Assembly (NCBI GenBank): GCA_903813345.2
Contig: CAIIXF020000010.1
Span: 19,729,181-19,793,180 of the forward strand
DNA: 64,000 nt
Source of the DNA: Owenia fusiformis
Taxonomy: Eukaryota; Annelida; Polychaeta; Sabellida; Oweniidae
Direction of reading: 5' to 3'
The notes under the pieces are model-generated. The model made no database searches. It was not told where the DNA came from and saw nothing but the letters and a program-made list of their open reading frames with translations. Of this stretch, positions 1-11,523 are shown in pieces (within the stretch, counting starts at the first letter, position 1; each line of letters begins with the position of its first letter). The translations under genes were made by a program, and so were the position numbers.

Positions 1-440
1 TTCTTAAAAAAAGTTTTTTCACACTTCAATTGGGGCACTCTCTGTTGCTAGTTTACCCAACTCCTTTGCGGGATTTAAATCTCGCCGATGTTTCGCTATT
101 CATTAAATATCCGAACGTCATGTTTGATTGTCGTTCGCTAAATATAACGCAACTTGGAAAGCTACTATAACATCTTAAAACATTAAAATAAAGATATACG
201 TCTGGGGCCCTATCGCATTTACTACATATTTAGATAATTAATGGTACAATGTTTGGTGTGGAAATGCACATAGGGCATCTAAAATCACAAATGTTCGCAA
301 AATTATTGAAAATCCGTTTAATGCTAAAAAGTTCACGTTCGGTTTGAATCACGAAAATTTGTGGCGCGTCATGTGAGCTCTTCAAAATATCTTTGATTTT
401 TAATTTTTCCCGGAGTTTTTCTGTGTCAATTTTGGTTTAA
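1..440. other. Left flank, no gene seen
   Basis: AT-rich DNA with no supported gene. It ends in the TTAA (437-440) that is the left target-site copy of the neighbouring piggyBac element. If the first-exon candidates further right are real, this would be intron of that gene. Confidence 0.5.
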
Positions 441-453
441 CTATTTGGCTGCC
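437..453 (+). repeat. piggyBac left TTAA and terminal inverted repeat
   Basis: TTAA at 437-440 followed by CTATTTGGCTGCC. It matches the right end (7247-7263, inverted) at 12 of 13 positions after TTAA. Just inside, a TCAAAATGCC-like motif near 475-484 resembles the CAAAATGCC next to the right repeat and may be a subterminal transposase site. Confidence 0.85.
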
Positions 454-1255
454 GAGTCTTTTCAGCTATATGTGCTCAAAATGCCAGAAAATGAAAAAAA
501 TGCATTTTTAAAGAAAATTTCAATATTTCTTCATAACATCTTAAATGTATAGGAGATCACTTCCTAGTATATGACACAGGAAAATAAACTCGTTTTGTTG
601 CTATGGCAACAATATTTTTTAGATACCTTTAAGGCATAAATTGGCCTAATTTTTACTAATTTTCATGAATTATGAACAAAAGAACAAAAGAACATAAGCA
701 TCTATATCATATGGTTGCAGTGATGTTCTCAGAAATCATATTGTCTAGAATAAGCAGCTATATTTCACTTTGGGGCTAAGTGATATTCTCATTTGATGGT
801 TGCTATGGTAACACATTATATTTCTAAAAGGCATATGTAGGCTAACTAACAAGGATTTCATAATAAAACAGTGACAGTATAACAGTATTTATTTCCCAAA
901 TTAATTCATCAATAACAGCACATGTAGTAACAATGGAGTAAATAAAACATACCGTATTTCATTTGGTTTAGATTTAAACAAGACAATATAGATGGAAATA
1001 ATAAATAATTAACCCCAATTTCAATCATATTGCATAAGTTAATAACAGGGGTCACATGTAAAACATGTAAAATGTAATAAGATTGCAATATCAATGAGTT
1101 GGTGGAAATTATTTAGAATATTATTGCACTTAATTTGATAGTAAAAATTAAACAATGTATCATCATGAGATTCTTTAAAATCCATTGTAACATTACAATA
1201 CACAGCACAAGTGAAACACAAATAATAAGCACCAGGGCAATATTATATTATTAAT

Positions 1256-1430
1256 ACTATCATCTGTCTAAGTGGAATACCTTTGGCACCTCTTAAAAGT
1301 GTTTCATTTGGAAAGTGTTCCACTAATAGAGGTTTATTTAACATAAAGTCTGTGGTCTGAAGGACTATTAAAAGTGTTCCACTTGCAGAGGTGTTCCACT
1401 TCAAAAGGTGTTCCACTTTATAGGTTTCTA
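1256..1430 (-). repeat. Fragment of a small CAGT-ended DNA element
   Basis: Contains repeated GTGTTCCACTT-type motifs and a CTGTCTAAGTGGAATACC end, with a stretch on accumulated AACATAAAGTC. The same body recurs at 43826-43990 and 47907-48058, where the CAGT...ACTG ends are visible. This copy lacks clean ends. It lies inside the piggyBac element, 3' of the transposase stop. Confidence 0.5.
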
Positions 1431-1689
1431 CTCAAATATCATTGAGGCTGTAAATTAGTAATAACACAATGACTGCTATAACATTATAAATTTGTACAAG
1501 GAAATGTAAATAGTAAAACTACAATAACATTGAGATAAGATACATGATAAATGTAAACCCCAAGACACTTCATTTACCATGATGGTAGTACATGTACAGC
1601 ACCATAAAAATGGGGCTATTTTGGCTTGTAGAATAAATTAGATGCAATAATATTGATTATCATTACATCATGAAATATCAAGAATCCAG

Positions 1690-1955
1690 TAACTCAAAGT
1701 GATTCCATATTTGAAATCTACATGTAAAATTACATCTAGTAATGTGGTTTCAAAAATTGTTTATCAACTTTTAATCTTCTTTGAAAAGATCCATCTTATA
1801 AAAAAAATCCCAATAAAAGTAAGATCTTTTTTGTATTGGACAGATTACTAGAATATAAGTTATTGGACCTGGACATATTTTCATTTTTATAACTATCAGA
1901 TGCAAAGGGGTAATATGAAAATTAATCTGCAAAAGCTATTAAATATTCAAGTTAA
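1690..1955. repeat. Dispersed repeat, second copy at 60440-60740
   Basis: Shares long stretches with 60440-60740 in the same orientation, for example CATATTTGAAATCTA, ATTGTTTATCA and ATATGAAAATT, with about 70-75% similarity by eye. No coding sense and no clear ends. It sits inside the piggyBac element. Confidence 0.45.
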
Positions 1956-2218
1956 AAGAGTACTATGGCTGTCATGTTATCTATTGGCATCCGGGTTACT
2001 TGAAAGAGTCAAAACATCCCCATACTCAAAATCTCAAATACAATACTTGGCAAGTATTGGCAGTCCTCAAGACCAGCAATAGATCATTCCAATAAACCCT
2101 GCCACATTTTGGTACAATCAATGACATCACAAATCTTGCCAATATCACATAGCTTCTTTGATCTACCAAAAGGTGGCAGGGTGTATTGGTAAACTCTATA
2201 AGAAGGTGACAGTGAAAC

Positions 2219-5200
2219 TTAACACTCATGTCTTGCTTGACAATGCCCATGGAGACCTCTGTTGCATAGTTTGCATGCAGTCCTGGACCTTCGTCTACCA
2301 TTTGTGCCTTGACGAGAACATATAATACAGTCTTTTTCCCTGCCTTGAGGTAGTTTCCTGATTTTGGCACCTTGTCTCTCTGGCTGTCTCACTCCTCTGA
2401 TGTTAGGGAGATCATCTGATGTCAAATCCTAAATAAAGCACAGGTAAAACTTTTATTGGACATCATACATGACTGTTCTACTGGCAGGAGAACATTACCA
2501 TATTCTCTCTAACCAGCAAACTATGCACTTGCCCAATTGAAATTCAAAAGGGTAAGATACTTAGAGATACCAAAAAGCACACATACATGACATTCAAAAA
2601 TAGAAAAAATGGCCCATTATCGTTTTAGGTGTTTTCTGGAGACCATATTCATCCTAAAAGTCATATTTACACTCATTGGAACAGTGCGCTCATGAGAGAG
2701 AATATGGTATACATGTACAAGTAAATAAAATGATGAGTGTGGATGTGAAGACAACTTTATCAATGAGATTGACATTAATATATGATAATGATTTCTCATC
2801 ACCTACCTCTATTACTGACAGAATGAACTGCAATCTGGTCATCTTCACTCCATTTGTGTTTTCAAGGTACAGGTAATAGCTGTTTAGCATCATCCTCTGG
2901 AGAATGTTGAATGCTGCCTTCTTCCATGATCTCGCATTTCTTCTTTCGTCAAAGTATGTATACATCATGGCATCGTTTGAGTCCACACCTGATTTAAACC
3001 TATAAGGGATATCAAGTCAATAAAATGTATTTAAAATAAATGCATGACCATTCAACCAATATTTTAGAAAAATGTTGTATTTTGCAGACAATAATCTCAT
3101 GATTTGCATATAATTCCTTAAAAATTAGGACAAATCAACTACATAATAGGATCTTACTTGTTGTATAAATTACATCATGTAGGGTGCATCAAAACTGTCA
3201 TAATAGAGTGAGCCACTATATTTCATAAAAAATATCAATAGAGTAATTATCAAAATTAAAAATATATTTTCTAGAGATTAAATCAGAATTATATTTTTTA
3301 ATTGGATCTTACCTGTTGTATACAGCCACACACTCTGGCATTTCCTTTCCCTTATGCACGACGTTCCTGGCCTTAGCGTATGTTGATATCATTAGCAGAG
3401 GTTTTTTCTTACTGGCATGCGTTCTGTTTGCCATGGTCAACACCTCGCCGTTCCTCATGTACAGTTTCTCTCCAGTCTATAAATGTGAATATGTACAATT
3501 ATTAGGTACAAATGTTTGATATTGAATTGAATTGTATTAATTTAATGTTTTACAGTTACACATTTACCAATTATTCAATTAAGCATAAAGTGTATGGTTA
3601 ATTTCCTATTGCCACATCTTAAGAGGCTTTCAGATAAAAAAAAACAGAATTCAAAAAAAAATTATTTTAATTCTACATGGGTTTTATATCATTTAGTAAT
3701 AAGGTACCATAAAATATACAAAGAGAGTGATTGATAAAATGACACACCCTTTGAGAGTACATAAACTTTCAAGCTGAAATACATGTAGTTTTCAATTGAA
3801 GAATTCACTTCACTTAAATATGTCCTTTGATCACACTTTTGACAATTGCCATTTTGATTCCTTACAAGTATGCAAGTATGCATCTGGGCACAAACTTTTT
3901 TTACACATTGCTAGGCAAGGTGTGTCTGATTCCAGCCAATCCAAACACAGTATTTCATATAACTGCATTGCAATTGATAACCAATTATTGCACCTAAGGT
4001 TCATTGAATGGTTGTCAAGGTGACAAATTAACTCTACAGTTTGAAATTAAAGCTTTACCAAGTTGACCCTTGCAAAACATTTCATTGAAAATATATTCTT
4101 TTAATGATTTTGTATCTTTTAGATGAATTTATGAATTATATAAAATATTTTGTAATGTGTAAAAAGAATTCTGGACTTTTAAATTATTTAAGGAATCAAG
4201 TCCAGGGTGCTTTGTGACTGATTCATTCCACTTAGGCGAGGTTTTCTGCTGCGCTGTCATGCAAAGTTTTGAAAACAACACCTTCAAGGAATGATTCGGT
4301 CCACAATGCACTGAATTGAGGGCTTAATTACTTAAATAATTTATTTTATTTTATAAATGACTTGAATGGTTTTGTTTCAAAAGAAATCCACCTGACACCA
4401 CCTTGGCTAAACCATCTACTAAATCATCCAAGTATCCAATCACCCAAGCTAGCAATGTTCAAACATACCTTCAATTTTGCTCTTTTAATTTCCTGTGGAA
4501 TATCATTTCTTTTCAGCAAAGTACCAGTAAGGGCAGTCCTACGTCTAATCAAATCCCTGGCAAGAGTGTAAGCGGGGAAGAAGTTGTCACAGGCAACATG
4601 ATACCATTTGTCTAAAAGCCCTGCCTCCTTCATCAATGTGGTCACCACCCAATGGCCAATGCCCTTGTCGTATGTTCCTGCATAATTCAAAGAAATGTTT
4701 TTAGCCTACAACAGTAAATCTGTTATCAAAAGAAAAATTAAGGATTTAAGTCTTGAACTCAGTGCAATGTGGACTGAATTATTTCTTTAAATATGTCATT
4801 TCAACCTGTGCACAAGATATGCAGCATCGAGTGTGAAGTTTGGGAAATTACGCCTGAGTTGAATGAATCAGCTACAACAATGCATCAAGTATTTGGCTTA
4901 AATTCTTTTCACACATTGCAAAAATCACAAAAAACACCTAAAATATATAGTATCACTAAAAGAACATATTTTCAATCAAACTTTTTGCAAGGGTCAAGTT
5001 GTCAAAACATCAATTTCAATCAATCTATAGAATCAAGTTGTCATTATGACAATTAACTATTCAATGAGTGACCTTGGGCAAGTTATTGGTTTTAAAATGC
5101 AGTGCAGTTATATGAAATACTGAGTCAGATTTGCAGGAATCAGACACACTTTAACTACATGTAGCTATGAGGTATGTGTGAATGTATTTTCATGTTATAT

Positions 5201-6924
5201 ATACAGCGATGATTTGTATCATAGGCCTATATGTTAAACCCTGGTTCTTCTTTTATATTTTTTATATACTGTATTTATATTTTCATGTTTCAATTTCCTA
5301 AATGTATGATTCCAAAGAAAAGATATCAGATTGCATTTGTATGTCTACATCATAAATTTCACTTGCCTTCAAACCGTTTCCCCATATAACAATGAATACG
5401 CATTGCATATTTAGATACTGAATCACAGACAGCCCAGAACTTTATCCCCCATCTTGCGTGTCTTTTGTTGCGCATATATTGCCGGAGGGACGTATTTGTC
5501 AGAGTTGCGCAAAGGGACTCATCCACTGCCACATGCTGGTGAGGAGTATAATGTTGCTTAGCCACAGTGTTAAAGTGCTCCACCAGAGGCCTGAACCGTT
5601 GATCTGGCTTGTACCCTGGCTCATGCCTCTTTGGCATTTCGTCATTGTTCACAAGATGGAAAGCCCTCAGTAAAAGTTGAAATCTGAAATACATGTATAG
5701 AAATGCATCACAACTACAATATATTGCTAAGTTGACCAACCATTGATAATAACTAGATCAAAGTACCAGGGTATGTTAGTCTTAGCTAGTATAAGTATTA
5801 CTGTTCATACACTTATGTTTGAAAGCATTGCTTATAATTATATATTATTTATTATTATAGTCATATCATTCTGATACTCAAAGCACCTCTCTCAGTCTCA
5901 GTTGCCTCACAAATCTCTCCAGAAGGATAGAAATGGTGAGAGCGTGGCTTTACCACGATGTAGTCATATGTAGTCTCATCAAGATTTCTACAAAATGTGC
6001 ACTTGATATACAGATTTGTGTGTTGTTTTTTGCTTGAAATACATTTACATGTTTACCTGTTTCTACTCATGATTCTGGAAAACCATGAATTTCTTATCAG
6101 TTGATTAGTAGACCAAAAACATGGTATTGTAGGAAGCTGGACTATTCCCATGTTGAAGATGATCCCTAAGAACCTACTCATCTCTTCAATTGTCGTGTCT
6201 TTCCAAAGTCTAAATCTGGAGTTTACTTTGAAATTTCCTGCATGACTCAAAGAAGCAATGTGTTGCCTGGCATACCTACAAAAACATGAACAGTGTACAT
6301 GTATGAACATCAATGAGTAAACAGTGCTTGTTGGAGTGGGTAAGGATAGACATGTACAATAATGTATGGGGTAAATGGGGGTTTACACTGTTTACAGAAG
6401 TTCGTATACGACATGTTTCCAACCCTCTTATCAAATACAATACCTTATAATAGAATATACAATATTTATTTAGTAGCTACTCAATTATCGCCCACTATGG
6501 GACCCCGCCCACTTTGACTAGAGTATTAAATTCAGTTTGTAAAATGTCAGGTATGACATCATTCATACCTATTTGTTTCTGTAACTATCCTCTGAAGGAG
6601 GGTGACTGTTAAAAACAGTCTGAAGTAAGAAATAGGCCGCGAGTCGGCCGGGGGGCAATCCCTGGGTCCAACGTCTTCCAAAAAATTGAACCTCTCCAAG
6701 TGTTGTTCCTCTTCCCGAACAACACGCTCCCATGAACCCTCAAGATCGGGTTCGTGAGCTTCCTGGCTCTCGTCCTCACTCTCAGACTCCATGTTCAGAG
6801 AAGATAAGCCCTCGGAAAACATAGTTTCTTGACTTGAGAAGACATCTTGTGAAGATGTCTGCGAATCCTCCATTTTTATTGTTGTCACTTTTGGTGTAAA
6901 TTTCGGATAACTAGCATACAACAT
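2219..6924 (-). CDS. piggyBac (DDE_Tnp_1_7) transposase, seven exons, intact
   Basis: Predicted cut-and-paste transposase of 555 residues. Exons, minus strand: 6924-6569, 6275-6057, 5683-5367, 4677-4469, 3476-3313, 2999-2807, 2428-2219 (stop). All phases agree and the frame never breaks. Introns are GT-AG except the third, which has the donor GAAG/GCAAGT (GC-AG). The N-terminus is acidic (residues 36-75); the DDE fold starts near PISYFRLFL. The catalytic aspartates are all present: D246 in VAVDESL, D328 in VACDNFF, and D428 with D431 in SGVDSNDAM. Their spacing of 82 and 100 matches the 78 and 101 of the moth enzyme (D268, D346, D447). The C-terminus has the Cys/His-rich cross-brace zinc domain that binds transposon ends (CIIC, CKLC, HGHC). 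The second in-frame ATG (6873, ATGGAG with A at -3) has a better start context than the first, which would remove 17 residues. A domesticated PGBD-like role is possible, but the flanking TIRs and TTAA favour a transposon gene. Confidence 0.88.
3900..4325 (+). repeat. Dispersed ~400-bp repeat, copy 1 (piggyBac intron 4)
   Basis: Begins near GCTAGGCAAGGTGTGTC and runs to GGTCCACAATGCACTGAA. Related copies lie at 4740-5165 (inverted) and 33700-34050 (same orientation). It is in the intron between transposase exons 4 and 5. No coding potential; identity unknown. Confidence 0.65.
4740..5165 (-). repeat. Dispersed ~400-bp repeat, copy 2, inverted (piggyBac intron 3)
   Basis: Reverse-complement relative of 3900-4325, running from CAGTGCAATGTGGACTGAA to GAATCAGACACAC. 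With copy 1 it forms an inverted pair that brackets transposase exon 4 (4469-4677). Confidence 0.6.
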
Positions 6925-7246
6925 GAAAAATAATTGTGACGCGTCATACTCTTAGATATTGTATCAAAACAGTTTAAATTTTACTTTTTTTATTGTTGTT
7001 TTCAATATGAATGAGTTTATAGTATCATAACATCTCATTAAATCTCGATAAATTATGTTGTTTAAAGCGGTATATAAATTCTACCGACTATCTGAGCGTG
7101 TTATCCGCATTTTACCAAATCCACCGATAGGTGCCGCGTCCATACACGGAAGTAAACAGAATACATGTGAGTTGTAGTCATCACTTTTGTTATGCCGATC
7201 CTGGCACTTTGATAACACTTTCACAAATCGGCAAAATCGGCATTTT

Positions 7247-7263
7247 GGCACCCAAATAGTTAA
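7247..7263 (-). repeat. piggyBac right TTAA and terminal inverted repeat
   Basis: On the minus strand: TTAA (7263-7260) then CTATTTGGGTGCC. Directly inside are AAATGCCGA and TTTGCCGAT motifs, a short direct repeat of the TGCCGAT type typical of subterminal binding sites. Confidence 0.85.
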
Positions 7264-8376
7264 TAAACCTCTTTTACTTACTTAACGGGTAAGTTGATTT
7301 GAAAAACGATTATCGATAATATCGAAAATAGAGGATCCATATCGATTAATCGAATCGGAGGTGATTTCTAGCAATTATATCGGTGCATCGAGCAATCGTG
7401 GGATACCTAATATTTATGTATCCCTTCCTGAAACTTTTGCTTCCATTCATGAGTCATTTTAACCTCAATTTGTTTTGTTATACAACATGTAATTAACCTA
7501 TCATCATAACAAACATAACATAGTTCTATTTATTGCAAAGAAACCTTGATTTTCAGGGATTTTTTGAACAATTGTCTAGGCTACAAGTAACAAAAAATTC
7601 CGGCGAGATGAGTAAAATAATGGAAAATTAAGAATTGCACCTAAAATGAAAGATATTATGAAACCTTACCTTTTTTGTTTGATTTGAAATTATACATACA
7701 CATACAGTAATGTTCAAGCTTTAAAATCTCAAATGTTTATGACATTTGGTTCATATCGGCTCTTTAAAACAGAATATACGAGAGTGTCCTATTTTTTGCC
7801 CACTCTGTAGTTATATGAATGTAACAAAAACAATTATTTCATTGACAATACCACATTATATTCCTTTGTCAAACAACTCCAAGTTGGCTGTTGCTCTGCA
7901 TTCATCAGAGATAATGACGTTTTGCTTCTGTTATCATCAAAGACAAGAATCATCCATCACGCTTGATGGGAAACCACCTCTATGAGCCTAAAATCATTAG
8001 TGGGAAACCCAGTATTGAAATAAATGGCCATTGCACCCAAAATACTGAAAATAACTTTACACTCAGCAGAAAATCAATTTCTGCCTTAGTGTACTGTTGA
8101 AATCTTAAACTTTTTTTTAACCCGTTTTGGACATTTCCTAGCAGAGGTAAAATTGTGCATACATCTGAGCAATAATCCCAGGAAGAAGAGTGATTTACAA
8201 GAGTACAACTTGTACCTTGCATAATACTAGCATATTAATATACCCCATAGAATCATTGATAGGTCACTCTGACTATGCAACTTGTAAAAACAATATATTT
8301 TGGACTACTTCCCCCATAAAATGACACTTTTTGATATTAGGAGTCATTTCTGTGTTACAGATTAGTTTTTTCATTT

Positions 8377-8542
8377 CAGGCCCAGGGGTTTGAAGGGTTC
8401 GAGCGAACGCCCCCCCCCCCCCTGGCCAAAAATCTTTCAAAATCATGCAGTTTTTCACCATTCTAGGCACTTTTTAAGTGAACCGCCTCCTGGAATTTTT
8501 CAAAAAATGAACCCCCCTTGGCAAATCCTGGCTACAGGCCTG
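8377..8542. mobile_element. Small hAT-like non-autonomous element (MITE)
   Basis: Ends CAGGCCCAGGG on the left and, read inverted on the right, CAGGCCTGTAGCCAGG. The interior has C-runs and GGGTTCGAGCGAACGCC-like sequence. The 5-mer CATTT flanks both ends, a possible remnant of an 8-bp target duplication. Non-coding; hAT assignment rests on the CAGG termini and is tentative. Confidence 0.5.
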
Positions 8543-8676
8543 CATTTAATAAGCAGTTATTTTTACATTAGGTTACACAATTTCATAATTTGGCTTGACA
8601 CCCTAGTGTGTGTTCACAGCCATTTTTACAGTAATTTTTTATCTTAACTCATATATAAATGAAAATATATACTTAC

Positions 8677-8715
8677 ATCAGTGAGTTTGACTGTGCTGAA
8701 CCTTTTTACAAGCAT
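8677..8715 (-). CDS. Candidate alternative first coding exon A (13 codons)
   Basis: On the minus strand an ATG opens MLVKRFSTVKLTD and runs directly into GTAAGTAT, a consensus splice donor, in phase 0. The ATG is the first in its frame over the preceding 60 or so bases, which are GC-richer than the surroundings (GGCGCCCCCTATCTGG), as expected of a 5'UTR or promoter. The residues resemble candidate B (KRFSTVKLTD against KKFSIAKLSD). The exon it would join is not in the window. Function unknown; chance cannot be excluded. Confidence 0.4.
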
Positions 8716-10284
8716 AGCAGGACGACAAAGTGCAATCTGGGCCACCAGATAGGGGGCGCCAGGAAGCCTCCTCCCATCATGCAACTCTTTCTTCAATAAT
8801 GAGAACATAATCGGGTGTCTTTACAATGTACTTCGGGTAATTTCAATATTCAGAGCTTCATTTTCAAATTCTAGTAAAAGGAAGACAGACTGCCACTTTT
8901 TGTTCATTTGTTTTCAGTGAATATCCCATCAAATAGCCAATTGTATGTGCTTCGTATTTAGTACGTATTATGGTACGATACTATGTGATGTAAATAGTGT
9001 TGTCTTTATATTTATATTTTATATTTGCATTATGAATTCTAGATTCCTTGCCTAGATTTTCGAACTCGGTGTTTACAAACTTGAGATATAATATAATCTT
9101 ATCATAACATTGCCAGAATTCCAGTATTCCGATTGGTTAATATACATACTGCAAAAATCATTGGAAGAAGTACTTGCTTCAACAGAATGAAACTTGCTTA
9201 GTATCAATCGTTTTCACTCATTTATCATTGGAAATATGTTCTTTTATTTAGCCTTACTTTGCTTTCTTTAGTACTTAAAATGAAAATCTAATTTCCTAGA
9301 TAAAAAGCTGATTGAATGGGTTAACTACGCATTTTCCGTTACTTCAACCTTGAGCTTAACAAGTATGTGATATAGAGTATGTCTTGGTCTTGTGATATTC
9401 ACAAAACAATCATTATTTGGTGATTTAAGTCCATTGTTAACATACTTAAGTGTTCCATGACGAGTTATCTTTTCACATTATCAAGTCAAATAAAACTGCA
9501 TTACAACTGGAACAAGTCTGCTCCAAACTCGTATTCCTCATCAGGAAAATGTTATACTATCCAAATAAACAATCTCTTTTATTATCCCAATTGTCAGAAG
9601 TTAGCGATTCTTCAAATATAACTACATGCAAAGTAATCCTGATCAATGTTGATACTTCTATAAGCTGTGGAGATCACTAGAACTCTTAAGAGCCATCAGC
9701 AATTTCTACAATCGTATAAGTCTCCAGTGTTCATCCAACTGATTCTTTCTTGTGTAATAGGTTATCAATTCACTCGGCTGTAACAGCTGATTTTTCCTAA
9801 TTACTGTAAAATCAATCACTGGTTTGGAATAAACTGTAATAATCTCGATTATCAAGGCTAATCAAACACTGTCGCTATATAATTTTTATCCTTGAAATTA
9901 TAGAATTGTTAAGTGATTGCAGCTTCAATTGAGGGGTATTCAAAAAGTTTCTGTTAATGACATATTTCGTTTTTTACCTTTCTAATTTCAGTCCATGTTA
10001 TCGATGACAAAAGTTTCAATTGTTCACATATTAATCTCATATACTAGTCTCATGTACTGCCTTCATGTACTTGTCAAATATACTAGTCCAATATATCCGG
10101 CTCATCTTTAATCTTTACTTAATAGTAGACCTACAATATTTCATAATTTGATCCAATAATTTAATAGTCCCTCGTAATATAAAGAAATTATTCAATGATT
10201 CGAGTAAAATATAAGAAATACTGTGGCAAAGAAAGTCATATAGCATGAAACTACATGATATATTTATATCACAGACCAAACAGA

Positions 10285-10340
10285 AAACTAAACAAGGCAT
10301 TAACATGCAAGATGACACCACCTACCATTTGTTACAAATA
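10285..10340. repeat. Short dispersed repeat (AAGGCATTAACATGC type), copy 1
   Basis: Core ACAAGGCATTAACATGCAA then ..GATGACACCACCTACCATTTGTTACA. Recognisable copies also at 11222-11275, 15095-15155, 16198-16236 and 18272-18330, all in one orientation. Likely pieces of one repeat family; nature unknown. Confidence 0.5.
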
Positions 10341-10485
10341 CTATAATTTGTTGTAGACACACTTCTGGTGGTGACATAAGATTATACCATCCTTGATTAA
10401 CATGATACAAGAAAAAACTACTAACATTTTAGCATTTACAATATGTTTTGAGCTTTTTACATACATCAAATGAAATTATAGACTA

Positions 10486-10988
10486 CAGTAAAACCTGTCT
10501 AATCTGAACGCCATTGGGAATGGCTTAAAGCGTTCAGATTAAGAGGGGTTCATATTTTGAGGTTTTTGCATTTGCAAGATTCCAGATTCTGAAGAAGTGT
10601 GAACACATTCTCTGTGCATATTTATAGTTCATTTGACCACATAGCTTTATGGCATTTCAGAAATTTGAAAATATGATTCAAATGAATCTAGTCATGCTGG
10701 AAAGCCCTATTATAATCAAGACCATTCAATTTTTTCCCCTAAGTTTTGATATCATAACAATATTTGAGCAATTTTGTATGAAACATGTGAAATCTTATGA
10801 AAAGTGTTCAGATTAGACAGGTCAAATATAAGTTCAAATATGACTGTTCACTGTTCAAATTGAGAGGTGTTTACACTTCAAGTTTTTTTAACACGGGAGT
10901 CAATGGGAGGAAAAAATAGGACCGAAAAAAGTGTTCAGATTGGGAGGTGTTCGGATTAGCCAGGTGTTCAGATATACAGGTTTTACTG
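10486..10988. mobile_element. 503-bp pogo/Tc1-type MITE with TA target sites
   Basis: Left end TA then CAGTAAAACCTGTCTAATC; right end, inverted, TA then CAGTAAAACCTGTATATC, followed on both sides by TGAAC. The terminal inverted repeat is about 25 bp. TA dinucleotides flank both ends. The interior carries further GTGTTCAGATT blocks and no transposase. TA insertion and CAGT ends fit the Tc1/mariner/pogo superfamily. Confidence 0.75.
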
Positions 10989-11221
10989 TATTACATAGCT
11001 CTCATAGATTGTATACACTTTGGGGAATCTTTATGTCACAAAATTCAATTTTTTGATGGTGTTGCATTAGTTTTTGGTCTCCTGTCGAAGATAAAATCCT
11101 CAGTAATGTTTTATTCAGAATTTAAAATGAACACTTGTCTCATTGCAGATGCAAATTGTTTGCTGTCTTTAATGCTTAAGTCATTCTGGGATCTATAGCA
11201 TATGCCATCCCACTCAAACAT

Positions 11222-11278
11222 TAGACAAGGCATTAGCATACAAAATGTCACCACGAGCCATTTGTTACATACACTAAC
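11222..11278. repeat. Short dispersed repeat, copy 2
   Basis: AGACAAGGCATTAGCATAC followed by AAAATGTCACCACGAGCCATTTGT; same family as 10285-10340. Confidence 0.5.
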
Positions 11279-11463
11279 ACCTACCATAAAAAAAAAGAAA
11301 GAGGGTCTCTGATAGATTAGAATGATAGTAAGTGTTTTACTGAAGACCATCCTATAAACTCACGAAGAAGCAGTGCATTGTGGGTGTGAATAATCAAATC
11401 ACATAATCTCAAACATTAAATTGCATTTTGTATTTTAGACTGAGAATAATTTGCAATACTCAC

Positions 11464-11523
11464 ATCACTTAGTTTGGCAATACTGAATTTCTTCCAGAAT
11501 CTTCGTAGGATTTGGCCAACCAT
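11464..11523 (-). CDS. Candidate alternative first coding exon B (20 codons)
   Basis: Minus-strand ATG in the context AAAACATGG (strong for animals) opens MVGQILRRFWKKFSIAKLSD and ends at GTGAGTAT, a good splice donor, phase 0. The peptide is basic with regularly spaced hydrophobics, consistent with a short amphipathic helix. Its last ten residues parallel candidate A. No downstream exon is in the window. Partner gene and function unknown. Confidence 0.4.

Larger units (their letters stand above)
441..7259 (-). mobile_element. Complete piggyBac-type DNA transposon
   Basis: Seen in the sequence: the left end reads TTAA then CTATTTGGCTGCC (437-453). The right end, read on the minus strand, is TTAA then CTATTTGGGTGCC (7263-7247). 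The ends therefore form a 13-bp terminal inverted repeat with one mismatch, flanked on both sides by TTAA, the target site piggyBac elements duplicate. Inside is one full-length intron-containing transposase gene on the minus strand, whose start lies about 335 bp from the right end. The element is about 6.8 kb, longer than the 2-3 kb of intronless piggyBacs, because of six introns and of repeats within them. Family knowledge: many piggyBac ends begin CCC or CCY; this one begins CTA. Inference: the element may be, or recently was, autonomous. Confidence 0.88.

Noticed and set aside
2026-2370. 114-codon minus-strand ORF overlapping transposase exon 7
   Set aside because: It is in a different frame from the spliced transposase, which explains the same bases with a recognised zinc domain.
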